A stretch of 64,000 bases of DNA from Photorhabdus namnaonensis. GTDB lineage: Bacteria > Pseudomonadota > Gammaproteobacteria > Enterobacterales > Enterobacteriaceae. The translations under genes were made by a program, and so were the position numbers. The stretch is from the NCBI RefSeq assembly GCF_001684335.1, contig NZ_LOIC01000061.1:27821-91820 (forward strand), given 5' to 3'. The notes under the pieces were generated by a model. The model saw only the letters and a program-made list of their open reading frames with translations. It did not search any database and was not told where the DNA came from. Position 1 is the stretch's first letter; every line of letters starts with the position of its first letter. Of this stretch, positions 17,096-26,481 are shown one piece after another.

Positions 17096-18043
17096 ATGTC
17101 GAATAAATTAACAATAAAAGATATTGCTCGTTTGGCTAATGTCGGTAAATCAACAGTCTCTCGGGTATTAAACAATGAAAATAGCGTAAGTCCACAAGTA
17201 CGTGAAAGAGTCGAGGCGGTTATCCAACAAAATAATTTTGTTCCATCTAAATCAGCAAGAGCGATGCGAGTGAAAAGTGACAAAATCATTGCGTTAATTG
17301 TGTCGCGTCTGGGATCTTTTTCAGAGAATTTATCGATAAGTACCATGTTACCTCTGTTTTACCAGCGTGGTTACGATCCAATTATTATGGAAAGTAATTT
17401 TGATCCACAGCTTTTACAGGAACATCTACGTCAATTGGCGTTACGTCATGCAGATGGCATTATTTTGTTCGGTTTCACTGGATTGTCAGAAGAGCTCCTC
17501 TTCCCTTGGCGTGACAAAATAGTGGTATTTGCCCGCGAATATACGGGTTTTTCTTCTGTATGTTATGATGATATTGGCGCGGTATGTTTATTGATGCATG
17601 AATTCTATCGGCGGGGGCACAGAAATATCAGTTTTCTTGGCGTAGATGATTGTGATACCACGACAGGTTTTCTTCGCCATCAATCTTATCTGAATTATTG
17701 TCAACAGAAGGGGTTGCGCCCGCTTTCCGTTCAATGTGATTTAAGCTATCAGAGTGGGTTTCAGCATGTTAATAAGGTATTAAGAGAGAAAACAACAGCT
17801 TTAATCTGTGCAACCGATAGTTTGGCTTTAGGTGCATATAAATATTTGCGGCAAAATAATCAGGAAAATATACAAATAGGTAGCATTGGTAATACGCCTT
17901 TGTTGAATTTTTTATACCCTAACACGCTTTCTATTGACTTGGGTTATAGTGAGGCAGGTAAATATGCAGCCGGTCAATTAATTGCTCAGATAAACCGGCA
18001 ATACCCCAAACAACAAGTAATCATTCCGAGTAAGTTGGCTTAA
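17096..18043 (+). CDS. treR: Trehalose operon repressor (LacI family)
   Basis: 315 aa, the same length as E. coli TreR. LacI-type helix-turn-helix at residues 5-26 (TIKDIARLANVGKSTVSRVL), then a periplasmic-binding-protein-like sugar domain with VCYDDIGAVCLLMHEFYRRG and ICATDSLALGAYKYL. It represses treBC and is released by trehalose-6-phosphate. It lies directly upstream of treB on the same strand, with a palindromic operator between them. Confidence 0.93.
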   Translation: MSNKLTIKDIARLANVGKSTVSRVLNNENSVSPQVRERVEAVIQQNNFVPSKSARAMRVKSDKIIALIVSRLGSFSENLSISTMLPLFYQRGYDPIIMESNFDPQLLQEHLRQLALRHADGIILFGFTGLSEELLFPWRDKIVVFAREYTGFSSVCYDDIGAVCLLMHEFYRRGHRNISFLGVDDCDTTTGFLRHQSYLNYCQQKGLRPLSVQCDLSYQSGFQHVNKVLREKTTALICATDSLALGAYKYLRQNNQENIQIGSIGNTPLLNFLYPNTLSIDLGYSEAGKYAAGQLIAQINRQYPKQQVIIPSKLA

Positions 18044-18087
18044 AAATAAGAAATATTGCCGTTTCAATGTGATCTTCAACCCATTTT

Positions 18088-18101
18088 TGGGAACGTTCCC
18101 A
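18088..18101. promoter_or_regulatory. TreR operator
   Basis: TGGGAACGTTCCCA, a perfect 14-bp palindrome with the GGGAACGTTCCC core known for TreR. It lies 91 bp upstream of treB and just after treR. Confidence 0.85.
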
Positions 18102-18191
18102 TGACAAGCATAACCAAATGATATTAGGATAAAATTAGTTTACTAAGCATGCTAATTAGTAATTGATATTCACTTATGATGACTGGCTGTT

Positions 18192-19613
18192 ATGAAAAAC
18201 AAAATAAATTCTAAAGATATAGAAAAATTAATTACATTAATCGGTGGTTGTGAAAATATAGCCAGTGTAAGTCATTGTATTACCCGATTGAGGTTTGTAT
18301 TAGCTGAACCAATTAAAGCCAAGCCGGATGAGATAAAGAATTTACCGATGGTTAAGGGCTGTTTTACCAACGCGGGGCAATTTCAGGTAGTGATAGGCAC
18401 GAATGTTGGCGAATATTATAAGGCTTTAAATAGTCATCTTGGTCAATCTGGATTGAACAAAAAAGATAAACAGCAGGTTGAGAAGAAAAATATGAAATGG
18501 CAAGAGCGCTTCATTTCTAAGTTTGCGGAAATATGTTTTCCTCTCTTACCAGCATTAATTAGCGGCGGACTTATTCTAGGTTTCCGTAACATTATTGGTG
18601 ATATTCCTTTTAGTGAAGGTAAAACTTTAGCTCAAACATATCCTATTTGGAAAACAATATATGATTTTTTATGGTTGCTAGGAGAGGCGATATTCTTCTA
18701 TCTGCCAGTGGGTATTTGTTGGTCGGCGGTTAGGATGATGGGGGGAACACCAATACTAGGCATTATATTGGGAATAACACTGGTCTCGCCGCAATTAATG
18801 AACGCTTATCATTTAGGGCAACAAGTCCCTGAACTATGGGATTTTGGCCTGTTCACGATTGGAAAAGTGGGTTATCAGGCGCAGGTTATTCCGTCACTTT
18901 TGGCGGGTGTTACTTTGGGGTGGATTGAAGTTCAGTTAAAACGGGTGGTTCCTAGTTATCTCTATTTAGTTATTGTTCCGGTAGTTTCGTTAATATTGGC
19001 GACTTTTTTATCACATAGCCTTATTGGGCCATTTGGTCGGTTACTTGGTGATGGAGTTGCTTGGGTTGTTAAGGCATTGATGACGGGAAGTTTTGCGCCT
19101 ATTGGTGCGGCTTTATTTGGATTCTTTTACGCGCCGTTGGTGATTACAGGTATCCATCAAACCACATTAGCCATAGATATGCAGATGGTGCAAAGTATAG
19201 GAGGAACACCAATCTGGCCTATTATCGCATTATCCAATATTGCTCAGGGTTCCGCGGTTGTTGGTATTATTTTAGTCAGTAGAAAGCATAATGAGCGTGA
19301 ATTATCCATACCTGCGGCTATTTCCGCCTATTTGGGCGTCACCGAGCCGGCAATGTACGGTATTAATATCAAATATCGATTCCCTATGCTCTGTGCCATG
19401 ATTGGTTCTAGTTTGGCCGGGTTGATTTGTGGGTTGAGTGGTGTATTGGCAAACGGTATTGGTGTGGGTGGCTTGCCAGGTATTCTTTCTATAAAACCGC
19501 AATTTTGGCTAATTTACGCATTAGCTATGCTTGTCGCCATCATTGTTCCGTTGATTCTCACGACTGTTATTTATCGAAGGAAGAATATGACCGGTATGTT
19601 AGCTGCTGAATAA
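18192..19613 (+). CDS. treB: PTS trehalose-specific EIIBC component
   Basis: 473 aa, the same length as E. coli TreB. It imports trehalose with phosphorylation to trehalose-6-phosphate. The EIIB domain carries the phosphorylated Cys29 (SHCITRLRFVL). The EIIC membrane domain starts near residue 110 and has about 10 spans with GITGIHQTT-type (VITGIHQTTLAID) and YLGVTEPAMYGI motifs. No EIIA domain is fused, as in E. coli, where Crr supplies it. Followed by an ERIC element and then treC. Confidence 0.96.
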   Translation: MKNKINSKDIEKLITLIGGCENIASVSHCITRLRFVLAEPIKAKPDEIKNLPMVKGCFTNAGQFQVVIGTNVGEYYKALNSHLGQSGLNKKDKQQVEKKNMKWQERFISKFAEICFPLLPALISGGLILGFRNIIGDIPFSEGKTLAQTYPIWKTIYDFLWLLGEAIFFYLPVGICWSAVRMMGGTPILGIILGITLVSPQLMNAYHLGQQVPELWDFGLFTIGKVGYQAQVIPSLLAGVTLGWIEVQLKRVVPSYLYLVIVPVVSLILATFLSHSLIGPFGRLLGDGVAWVVKALMTGSFAPIGAALFGFFYAPLVITGIHQTTLAIDMQMVQSIGGTPIWPIIALSNIAQGSAVVGIILVSRKHNERELSIPAAISAYLGVTEPAMYGINIKYRFPMLCAMIGSSLAGLICGLSGVLANGIGVGGLPGILSIKPQFWLIYALAMLVAIIVPLILTTVIYRRKNMTGMLAAE

Positions 19614-19647
19614 TGCGGTTAAATCTTCACAAATAAAGATATAAAAA

Positions 19648-19774
19648 TATACCCTATGGATTTCAAGATGGATCGCGACGGCAAGGGAGCGAGTCCCCGG
19701 GAGCATAGAGAACTATGTGACCGGGGTGAGTGAGTGCAGCCAACAAAGAGGCAACTTGAAAGATGACGGGTATA
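19648..19774. repeat. ERIC (IRU) element between treB and treC
   Basis: Exactly 127 bp from TATACCC to GGGTATA, an imperfect palindrome. The right half reads GACCGGGGTGAGTGAGTGCA, close to the ERIC consensus. It lies inside the transcribed treB-treC gap, so the RNA should fold into a long hairpin. A reading frame runs through it into treC, but that is accidental. Confidence 0.93.
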
Positions 19775-19821
19775 ACCATGTGATTATTCAATTCAGGAAA
19801 TATATTGATAAGGTGTTTTTG

Positions 19822-21483
19822 ATGGACAAAATCGTTCCGTGGTGGTTACAAGGTGTCATCTATCAGATATATCCTAAGAGTTTTCAGGATACTACGGGTA
19901 GTGGAACAGGCGATCTTAATGGCATTACTTACCGGCTTGATTATTTGAAGAAACTGGGGGTAGACGCTATTTGGGTGACGCCTTTTTACCGCTCGCCACA
20001 GGTAGATAACGGTTATGATGTCGCCGATTATTGTGCGATTGATCCGGCTTACGGCTCAATGGATGATTTTAAGCGTTTGGTTGATGAGGCACATCAACGT
20101 GATATCCGTGTCATTGTGGATATTGTTTTCAACCATACATCGACTCAACACCCTTGGTTTAAACAAGCACAGGATATTGATAGCCCTTATCGGCAATATT
20201 ACATTTGGCGGGATGGGGAACCTGGAACGTCGCCCAATAATTGGGCGTCAAAATTTGGCGGCAATGCTTGGGCGTGGCATGAAGCAAGCCAACAGTATTA
20301 TTTGCACTTGTTTGCTGTTGAGCAGGCCGATCTAAACTGGGAGCATGAACCCGTCCGGGCTGAACTGAAAAAGATTTGCCAATTCTGGGCTGGCCTTGGT
20401 GTTGATGGCTTCCGTTTGGATGTCATTAACTTGGTTTCTAAGCAGCAAGACTTCCCTGAATCAACTCAGGGAGATGGGCGTCAGTTCTACACTGATGGTC
20501 CGCGTATTCATGAATTTCTGCAAGAAATGAACAGAGAAGTATTCCAGCCTGCCGGAGTGATGACGGTTGGGGAGATGTCTTCTACCTCACTGGAACATTG
20601 TCAACGCTACTCTTCATTGGATGGTGAAGAGTTGTCGATGGTTTTTGCTTTTCATCATTTAAAAGTCGATTACCCCAACGGTGAAAAATGGGTTGCGGCA
20701 CCGCCCGATTTTGTTGAATTGAAGAAAATTTTTGCCAAGTGGCAGCAAGGCATGCACGAACGGGCATGGAATGCGCTGTTCTGGTGTAATCACGATCAGC
20801 CGCGTATTGTTTCACGCTTTGGCGGTGAAGGTGTTTGGCGGGTGCCGTCCGCTAAAATGTTGGCAATGGTACTGCATGGCATGCAGGGAACCCCTTACAT
20901 CTATCAAGGGGAAGAGCTGGGAATGACTAACCCTAATTTTTCGCATATTGAAGAGTATCGGGATATAGAAAGTTTAAATATTTATCAAGAGAAGATTGAG
21001 CAGGGCAGTGATAAACAGCAAATCTTATCGGTCTTAGCGAAAAAATCTCGTGATAATGGGCGAACGCCGATGCAATGGGATACGACTCTCAATGCAGGGT
21101 TTACTCAAGGGGAGCCGTGGATAGCGCTGAATAGTGATTATCAGGCTGTGAATGCTGAAAATGCCATCCAGGATGAAGATTCAGTTTTTCATTGTTATGC
21201 CTGCTTGATAAAACTGCGTAAAGCCTATCCGGTATTGACTTATGGCAGTTATGAAGATTTGTTGCCGTCTCACCCTTGGCTATGGTGTTATGTTCGCCGT
21301 TGGGAGAACCAAACGTTGCTGGTTATTGCTAACCTCAGCGCAGAAGTGCAAGAGTGGTCGCCGGATGCTTCTTTATCCCATTGTTCATGGGTGAAATTGA
21401 TGGGGAACTATCCTGAAAACCAGTTACCTGTAGAAAATATGCAGCTACAGCCTTATGAAGCTGTTTATTGGTTAGCGGAGTAA
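19822..21483 (+). CDS. treC: Trehalose-6-phosphate hydrolase
   Basis: 553 aa from ATG 19822 (AAGGTG six bases upstream). An upstream start at 19717 would lie in the ERIC element and is rejected. GH13 family: nucleophile Asp200 in GFRLDVINL, acid/base Glu251 in VGEMSS, and Asp325 in CNHDQPR. It splits trehalose-6-phosphate to glucose and glucose-6-phosphate. Length and N-terminus (WWLQGVIYQIYPKSF) match E. coli TreC (551 aa). Confidence 0.97.
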   Translation: MDKIVPWWLQGVIYQIYPKSFQDTTGSGTGDLNGITYRLDYLKKLGVDAIWVTPFYRSPQVDNGYDVADYCAIDPAYGSMDDFKRLVDEAHQRDIRVIVDIVFNHTSTQHPWFKQAQDIDSPYRQYYIWRDGEPGTSPNNWASKFGGNAWAWHEASQQYYLHLFAVEQADLNWEHEPVRAELKKICQFWAGLGVDGFRLDVINLVSKQQDFPESTQGDGRQFYTDGPRIHEFLQEMNREVFQPAGVMTVGEMSSTSLEHCQRYSSLDGEELSMVFAFHHLKVDYPNGEKWVAAPPDFVELKKIFAKWQQGMHERAWNALFWCNHDQPRIVSRFGGEGVWRVPSAKMLAMVLHGMQGTPYIYQGEELGMTNPNFSHIEEYRDIESLNIYQEKIEQGSDKQQILSVLAKKSRDNGRTPMQWDTTLNAGFTQGEPWIALNSDYQAVNAENAIQDEDSVFHCYACLIKLRKAYPVLTYGSYEDLLPSHPWLWCYVRRWENQTLLVIANLSAEVQEWSPDASLSHCSWVKLMGNYPENQLPVENMQLQPYEAVYWLAE

Positions 21484-21517
21484 CAGCGGCTTTTATTGCT
21501 AGTTAAATGAATCGCAG

Positions 21518-21546
21518 AGTAGACCGCACTTTTTGCGGTCTACCTG
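21518..21546. terminator. Bidirectional terminator between treC and suhB
   Basis: Stem TAGACCGCA / TGCGGTCTA with a CTTTT loop (21520-21542), between convergent genes. The T tracts are short. Confidence 0.7.
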
Positions 21547-21574
21547 ATTACTGTCTTGTGACGCTGATTTGAAA

Positions 21575-22378
21575 TTAACGTTTCAATGCTTCTGATAATT
21601 CATCACGCATTTCGGCCAAAATGTCTTTAACAACGCGTGGATTACCTGCGACAAGGTTGCCGGAATGAATGTAATTATGACCGCCAACGAAATCAGTTAC
21701 AATACCGCCAGATTCACGAACTAACAGCTCGCCGCCCATAAAATCCCACGGTTTTAGGCCAATTTCAAAGTAACCATCCACTCGACCAGCCGCAACATAA
21801 GCCAGATCCAGTGCAGCGGAGCCTGTACGACGGAAATCAGCGCAACGAACAAATAATTTACCCAAAGTATTAATAAAAACAGTGGAATGATGTTTTGCTT
21901 TGAATGGGAAACCTGTCGCCAGAATAGTGCCATCCAGATCGCGGGCATTGGTGCCACGCAAACGGTAGCCATTCAACTGCGCCCCTTGACCGCGGGTTGA
22001 GGTGAAAAGTTCATTACGCATTGGGTCATAAACAACCGCGACTTCAGTACGGCCTTTAATGCGTACCGCAATAGAAACGGCGAAGTGAGGGAGGCGTTTG
22101 ATAAAATTGGTCGTGCCATCCAGTGGATCGATTACCCATTGAATATCAGCTTCTTCGCCTAGTAGTTCGCCACTCTCTTCGGTAATAATCGAGTGTTTGG
22201 GATAAGATTTGCGAATAACGTCGATAATGAGCGCTTCTGCGGCTTTGTCAACATTGGTAACAAAGTCATTATTGCCTTTTTGGCTCGCTTCAACCGCATC
22301 GGGAGTTTCATAATTTTTGGCAATTAGGTTGCCGGCTTTACGCGCGGCGCGTATGGCGATGGTCAGCATCGGATGCAT
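21575..22378 (-). CDS. suhB: Inositol-1-monophosphatase
   Basis: 267 aa, the E. coli SuhB length. Metal-binding motifs are EESGE (about 66-70), DPLDGTTNF (about 84-92) and the C-terminal PWDFMGGELLVRESGG. It dephosphorylates inositol monophosphates; in E. coli it is also a transcription antitermination factor for rRNA operons. Divergent from trmJ, the standard enterobacterial arrangement. Confidence 0.96.
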   Translation of the reverse strand: MHPMLTIAIRAARKAGNLIAKNYETPDAVEASQKGNNDFVTNVDKAAEALIIDVIRKSYPKHSIITEESGELLGEEADIQWVIDPLDGTTNFIKRLPHFAVSIAVRIKGRTEVAVVYDPMRNELFTSTRGQGAQLNGYRLRGTNARDLDGTILATGFPFKAKHHSTVFINTLGKLFVRCADFRRTGSAALDLAYVAAGRVDGYFEIGLKPWDFMGGELLVRESGGIVTDFVGGHNYIHSGNLVAGNPRVVKDILAEMRDELSEALKR

Positions 22379-22510
22379 GGGATATCTTCCACCAGGATGT
22401 TAAAGAACGGGTAATTAATCGGCGCATAGTATAGCAGTAATTCGGAAAAATACTAATGTTGTGTTAAGATATTTGGTTCTTATAACCATCCAGACTATTC
22501 AGAAGTTGCC

Positions 22511-23236
22511 ATGTTAGAAAATATCCGCATTATCCTGGTTGAAACTTCCCACACCGGGAATATGGGGTCAACCGCCCGGGCAATGAAAACAATGGGATTA
22601 ACCAATCTTTATTTGGTTAATCCACTGGTTCAGCCAGATTCTCACGCGATTGCACTTTCTGCCGGCGCCAGCGATGTTATTGGTAATGCGACGATTGTCG
22701 ATAGTTTGGATAAAGCGCTGGTGGGTTGTGGATTAGTGATTGGCACCAGCGCCCGTTCAAGAACGTTATCGTGGCCGATGGTTGAACCTCGTGAATGTGG
22801 TGAACGCAGTGTTCAGGAGGCTGAACACGCGTCGGTCGCCATTGTTTTTGGCCGTGAGCGGGTAGGGTTGACCAATGAAGAATTGCAGAAATGCCATTAT
22901 CATCTGAATATTCCAACTAATCCGGAATACGGTTCGTTAAATCTGGCGATGGCGGTTCAGCTTGTCAGTTATGAAATCCGTATGGCTTATTTAGCGCGTC
23001 AGGATAAAAATGAGCAAAAAACCGATGAAGTGGAATATCCATTAGCTGATGATATGGAACGCTTTTATCATCATCTTGAACGTATATTAAATGATTCCGG
23101 TTTTATCAGAAAAGCGCATCCCGGCCAGATAATGAATAGATTAAGGCGGCTTTTTACCCGTGCCCGGCCAGAGATGCAGGAACTGAATATTCTGCGTGGT
23201 ATCTTGTCCTCCGTTGAAAAATGGGCGAAGAAATAG
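22511..23236 (+). CDS. trmJ: tRNA (cytidine/uridine-32-2'-O)-methyltransferase
   Basis: 241 aa SPOUT methyltransferase. It begins [20 protein letters not shown] and contains [13 protein letters not shown] and [17 protein letters not shown], the knot motifs that bind S-adenosylmethionine. It methylates position 32 of certain tRNAs. Upstream of iscR as in E. coli; its stop codon lies at the edge of the first IscR site. Confidence 0.96.
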   Translation: MLENIRIILVETSHTGNMGSTARAMKTMGLTNLYLVNPLVQPDSHAIALSAGASDVIGNATIVDSLDKALVGCGLVIGTSARSRTLSWPMVEPRECGERSVQEAEHASVAIVFGRERVGLTNEELQKCHYHLNIPTNPEYGSLNLAMAVQLVSYEIRMAYLARQDKNEQKTDEVEYPLADDMERFYHHLERILNDSGFIRKAHPGQIMNRLRRLFTRARPEMQELNILRGILSSVEKWAKK

Positions 23237-23282
23237 TTGAGTAAATTACTAGGTTAAATAGTTGACTAAAATACTCAGGAAT
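23233..23282 (+). promoter_or_regulatory. Two IscR type 1 sites / iscR promoter
   Basis: Two tandem 25-bp sites. 23258-23282 begins ATAGTTGACTAAAATACTCA and ends GGAAT; it fits the type 1 IscR motif almost perfectly and includes a TTGACT -35 element. 23233-23257 begins ATAGTTGAGTAAATTACTAG and is weaker. The layout matches the autorepressed iscR promoter of E. coli. Confidence 0.85.
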
Positions 23283-23323
23283 GACACAATTTCGCTCATA
23301 TTTCACCACGGGGTAATTCATTT

Positions 23324-23818
23324 ATGAGATTGACATCTAAAGGGCGTTATGCGGTAACTGCCATGCTTGATGTGGCGTTGCACTCACAAGAAGGCCCGGT
23401 ACCATTGGCCGACATTTCTGAACGTCAGGGTATTTCCCTCTCCTATCTTGAACAGCTATTTTCTCGCTTGCGCAAAAATGGTTTGGTTTCAAGTGTCCGT
23501 GGTCCGGGTGGTGGTTACTTATTGGGCAAAGATGCCAGTGACATCGTTGTCGCCGAAGTGATTTTCGCAGTTGATGAATCGGTAGACGCGACCCGTTGTC
23601 AGGGTAGAGAAGGGTGTCAGGGCGGTGATCGCTGCCTGACTCATGCTTTATGGCGCGATTTAAGTGATCGTATTACCGGTTTCCTGAGCAGTATCAGTTT
23701 AGAAGAATTAGTCAATAACCAAGAAGTATTGGACGTTGCTGGTCGCCAGGATAACGATAAACGCCGTGCACCTAACGGTAGACCACAAGAAACAATTAAT
23801 GTCAATCTGCGCCCATAA
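23324..23818 (+). CDS. iscR: Iron-sulfur cluster regulator IscR
   Basis: 164 aa Rrf2-family regulator. Winged helix in the first 60 residues ([21 protein letters not shown]). Cluster ligands Cys92, Cys98, Cys104 and His107 are all present. The [2Fe-2S] form represses the isc operon, and the apo form activates suf-type targets. First gene of the operon, behind two IscR sites. Confidence 0.98.
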   Translation: MRLTSKGRYAVTAMLDVALHSQEGPVPLADISERQGISLSYLEQLFSRLRKNGLVSSVRGPGGGYLLGKDASDIVVAEVIFAVDESVDATRCQGREGCQGGDRCLTHALWRDLSDRITGFLSSISLEELVNNQEVLDVAGRQDNDKRRAPNGRPQETINVNLRP

Positions 23819-23867
23819 GCAGAGCTTGTGATGAATTGAAGTATTAGAAGTAGGGAGCATGTGAGCA

Positions 23868-25082
23868 ATGAAATTACCAATTTATTTAGACTACTCAGCA
23901 ACGACGCCGGTTGATCCGCGTGTTGCTGAAAAAATGATGAACTATCTGACCAGGGACGGGATATTTGGTAATCCCGCTTCTCGTTCACACCGTTTTGGCT
24001 GGCAGGCTGAAGAAGCGGTTGATATTGCCCGTAATCAGATTGCTGATTTGGTGGGTGCGGACCCGCGAGAAATTGTTTTTACTTCTGGCGCAACGGAGTC
24101 TGACAATCTTGCCATCAAAGGCGCGGCTAATTTTTACCAGAAAAAGGGCAAGCACATCATCACCAGCAAAACCGAACATAAAGCGGTTCTGGATACTTGC
24201 CGTCAATTGGAACGTGAAGGGTTTGAAGTCACTTATTTGGCGCCTCAGAGCAACGGGTTGATTGATTTAAACGATCTGGAAGCTGCGGTGCGTGATGACA
24301 CCATTCTGATTTCTATCATGCATGTTAACAATGAAATTGGCGTGGTGCAGGATATTGCCGCCATTGGTGAAATGTGTCGCAGCCGCGGTATCATTTTCCA
24401 TGTTGACGCCACTCAGAGCGTAGGCAAACTGCCAATTGACTTAACCAAACTGAAAGTCGATTTGATGTCTTTCTCCGCCCATAAAATTTACGGCCCGATG
24501 GGGATTGGCGCACTGTACGTTCGCCGTAAACCACGTATTCGTATTGAAGCGCAGCAACATGGCGGCGGCCATGAACGCGGTATGCGTTCTGGTACTTTGC
24601 CTGTTCATCAGATTGTGGGTATGGGTGAAGCTTATCGCATCGCCAAGCAGGAAATGGAGAATGAATCCCAGCGTCTGCGTGGCCTACGGTTGCGTCTGTG
24701 GCACGGTATCAAAGATATCGAAGAGGTCTTCCTGAACGGAGATTTGGAGCACGGCGCGCCGCATATTCTGAATGTCAGCTTCAACTATGTTGAAGGTGAA
24801 TCATTGATGATGTCATTAAAAGATCTGGCGGTTTCTTCGGGTTCTGCATGTACTTCTGCTAGTTTGGAGCCATCCTACGTACTGCGTGCGTTGGGGATGA
24901 ATGACGAACTGGCTCACAGCTCTATCCGCTTCTCTTTAGGGCGCTTTACGACAGAAGAAGAGATCGACTACGCCATTGAACTGATTCACAAATCTATTGG
25001 CCGCCTGCGTGAACTTTCTCCACTGTGGGAAATGTTTAAACAAGGTGTGGATCTAAACAGTATCGAATGGTCTCATCATTAA
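23868..25082 (+). CDS. iscS: Cysteine desulfurase
   Basis: 404 aa. PLP lysine Lys206 in SFSAHKIYG; persulfide-forming Cys328 in SGSACTSAS. It takes sulfur from cysteine and passes it to IscU, ThiI, TusA and others. It lies 49 bp after iscR and 24 bp before iscU. Confidence 0.98.
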   Translation: MKLPIYLDYSATTPVDPRVAEKMMNYLTRDGIFGNPASRSHRFGWQAEEAVDIARNQIADLVGADPREIVFTSGATESDNLAIKGAANFYQKKGKHIITSKTEHKAVLDTCRQLEREGFEVTYLAPQSNGLIDLNDLEAAVRDDTILISIMHVNNEIGVVQDIAAIGEMCRSRGIIFHVDATQSVGKLPIDLTKLKVDLMSFSAHKIYGPMGIGALYVRRKPRIRIEAQQHGGGHERGMRSGTLPVHQIVGMGEAYRIAKQEMENESQRLRGLRLRLWHGIKDIEEVFLNGDLEHGAPHILNVSFNYVEGESLMMSLKDLAVSSGSACTSASLEPSYVLRALGMNDELAHSSIRFSLGRFTTEEEIDYAIELIHKSIGRLRELSPLWEMFKQGVDLNSIEWSHH

Positions 25083-25106
25083 TCAGACGGTTTCAGGAGT
25101 AACAAC

Positions 25107-25493
25107 ATGGCTTACAGCGAAAAAGTAATTGATCACTATGAAAATCCACGTAACGTCGGTTCTTTCGATAGTGAAGACCCAACGGTTGGCAGCGGCATGG
25201 TCGGTGCCCCCGCGTGTGGTGACGTGATGAAACTGCAAATCAAAGTCAATAATGAAGGCATTATTGAAGACGCGCGTTTCAAAACTTACGGTTGCGGTTC
25301 TGCGATTGCTTCCAGCTCTTTAGTGACTGAATGGATGAAGGGCAAATCTCTGGAGCAGGCGGAATCGATTAAAAATACTGAAATTGCCGATGAATTAGAA
25401 CTGCCGCCAGTGAAAATCCACTGTTCTATTCTGGCGGAAGATGCGATTAAAGCGGCGATTGCGGATTATAAAAGTAAACGTCAGGGCAGATAA
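25107..25493 (+). CDS. iscU: Fe-S cluster scaffold protein
   Basis: 128 aa. Cluster ligands Cys37 (with Asp39), Cys63 and Cys106, and the HscA-binding LPPVK at 99-103. Assembles [2Fe-2S] and [4Fe-4S] clusters using sulfur from IscS. Confidence 0.98.
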   Translation: MAYSEKVIDHYENPRNVGSFDSEDPTVGSGMVGAPACGDVMKLQIKVNNEGIIEDARFKTYGCGSAIASSSLVTEWMKGKSLEQAESIKNTEIADELELPPVKIHCSILAEDAIKAAIADYKSKRQGR

Positions 25494-25519
25494 CGGCCCT
25501 TAATAATAAGAAGAAATTT

Positions 25520-25558
25520 GGTGGATACTGGCTGTTACATACCATCCAGTATCCGCCT
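25520..25558. repeat. Stem-loop between iscU and iscA
   Basis: GGATACTGG (25523-25531) pairs with CCAGTATCC (25546-25554) across a 14-base loop; GGT/GCC flanks extend it weakly. There is no T run, so it is more likely an RNA-stability or processing element inside the operon than a terminator. Confidence 0.6.
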
Positions 25559-25587
25559 TTGCTGGTTTTAATAAGTGAGGTTGTTGT

Positions 25588-25911
25588 ATGTCAATTTCCC
25601 TTACAGAAAGTGCTGCACAACGCGTTTCGTCATTCCTGTGTAACCGTGGAAAAGGTGTTGGTTTGCGTCTGGGGGTCAGAACATCAGGCTGTTCAGGTAT
25701 GGCCTACCTGCTTGAATTTGCCGATATGATTAACGAAGACGACACAGTGTTTGAAGATAAGGGTGTCAAAGTTATCGTAGATGGCAAGAGCATGGTCTAC
25801 CTCGACGGTACAGAGCTGGATTTTGTTAAAGAGGGCCTTAACGAAGGCTTTAAATTCAACAACCCAAATGTTTCCAGTGAATGTGGTTGTGGAGAGAGTT
25901 TTAACGTTTAA
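25588..25911 (+). CDS. iscA: Iron-sulfur carrier/assembly protein IscA
   Basis: 107 aa A-type carrier. Conserved Cys35 (TSGCSGM), Cys99 and Cys101 (ECGCGESF). Delivers clusters to apo-proteins, especially [4Fe-4S]. It lies 94 bp after iscU, a gap that holds a stem-loop. Confidence 0.98.
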   Translation: MSISLTESAAQRVSSFLCNRGKGVGLRLGVRTSGCSGMAYLLEFADMINEDDTVFEDKGVKVIVDGKSMVYLDGTELDFVKEGLNEGFKFNNPNVSSECGCGESFNV

Positions 25912-25948
25912 TTCCATTTTTCGGCCAAATCCAGAGTAAGTTTAGATT

Positions 25949-26470
25949 ATGGACTATTTCACTTTATTTGGGCTGCCGGCTCGTTATGCTGTTGATCGTG
26001 AGCAACTGGCAAGCTGTTATCAAGAATTGCAACGTCAGTTTCATCCAGATCGCTTTGCTAGTCAGCCAGAGCGTGAAAAAACGCTGGCGTTGCAGCAAGC
26101 TGCGACTATCAATGACGGTTATCAAACGCTCAAACATCCACTGAAACGCGCTGAATATATGCTCTCTCTGCATGGTTTTGATTTAGCCAATGAACAGCAC
26201 ACCATGAGTGACAACGCTTTCCTGATGGAACAGCTCATGTTGCGGGAAGAGTTGGAATCTATTGCCAGCAAAGCTGATCCAGAAGCGGCATTGGCGGATT
26301 TTGCGGCTCGTCTGAGTGGGATGATTAAAACCCGCAGTCAGCAAATGGTGCGGCAATTGGATGAACAGCAGTGGGAACAAGCAGCCGATACGGTGCGTAA
26401 ATTGCGTTTTCTGGATAAATTGCAACAGCAGGTTGAGCAACTGGAAGAACGTTTACTGGACGACTTTTAA
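25949..26470 (+). CDS. hscB: Fe-S co-chaperone HscB
   Basis: 173 aa. J-domain with HPD at 32-34 (QFHPDRF), then a C-terminal three-helix bundle that binds IscU. Stimulates the HscA ATPase. Followed 11 bp later by hscA. Confidence 0.97.
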   Translation: MDYFTLFGLPARYAVDREQLASCYQELQRQFHPDRFASQPEREKTLALQQAATINDGYQTLKHPLKRAEYMLSLHGFDLANEQHTMSDNAFLMEQLMLREELESIASKADPEAALADFAARLSGMIKTRSQQMVRQLDEQQWEQAADTVRKLRFLDKLQQQVEQLEERLLDDF

Positions 26471-26481
26471 GGAAAGCGTAT

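Noticed and set aside
19717-19821. Longer treC with 35 extra N-terminal residues
   Set aside because: The extra part translates the ERIC element; ATG 19822 has a ribosome site and matches the family start.
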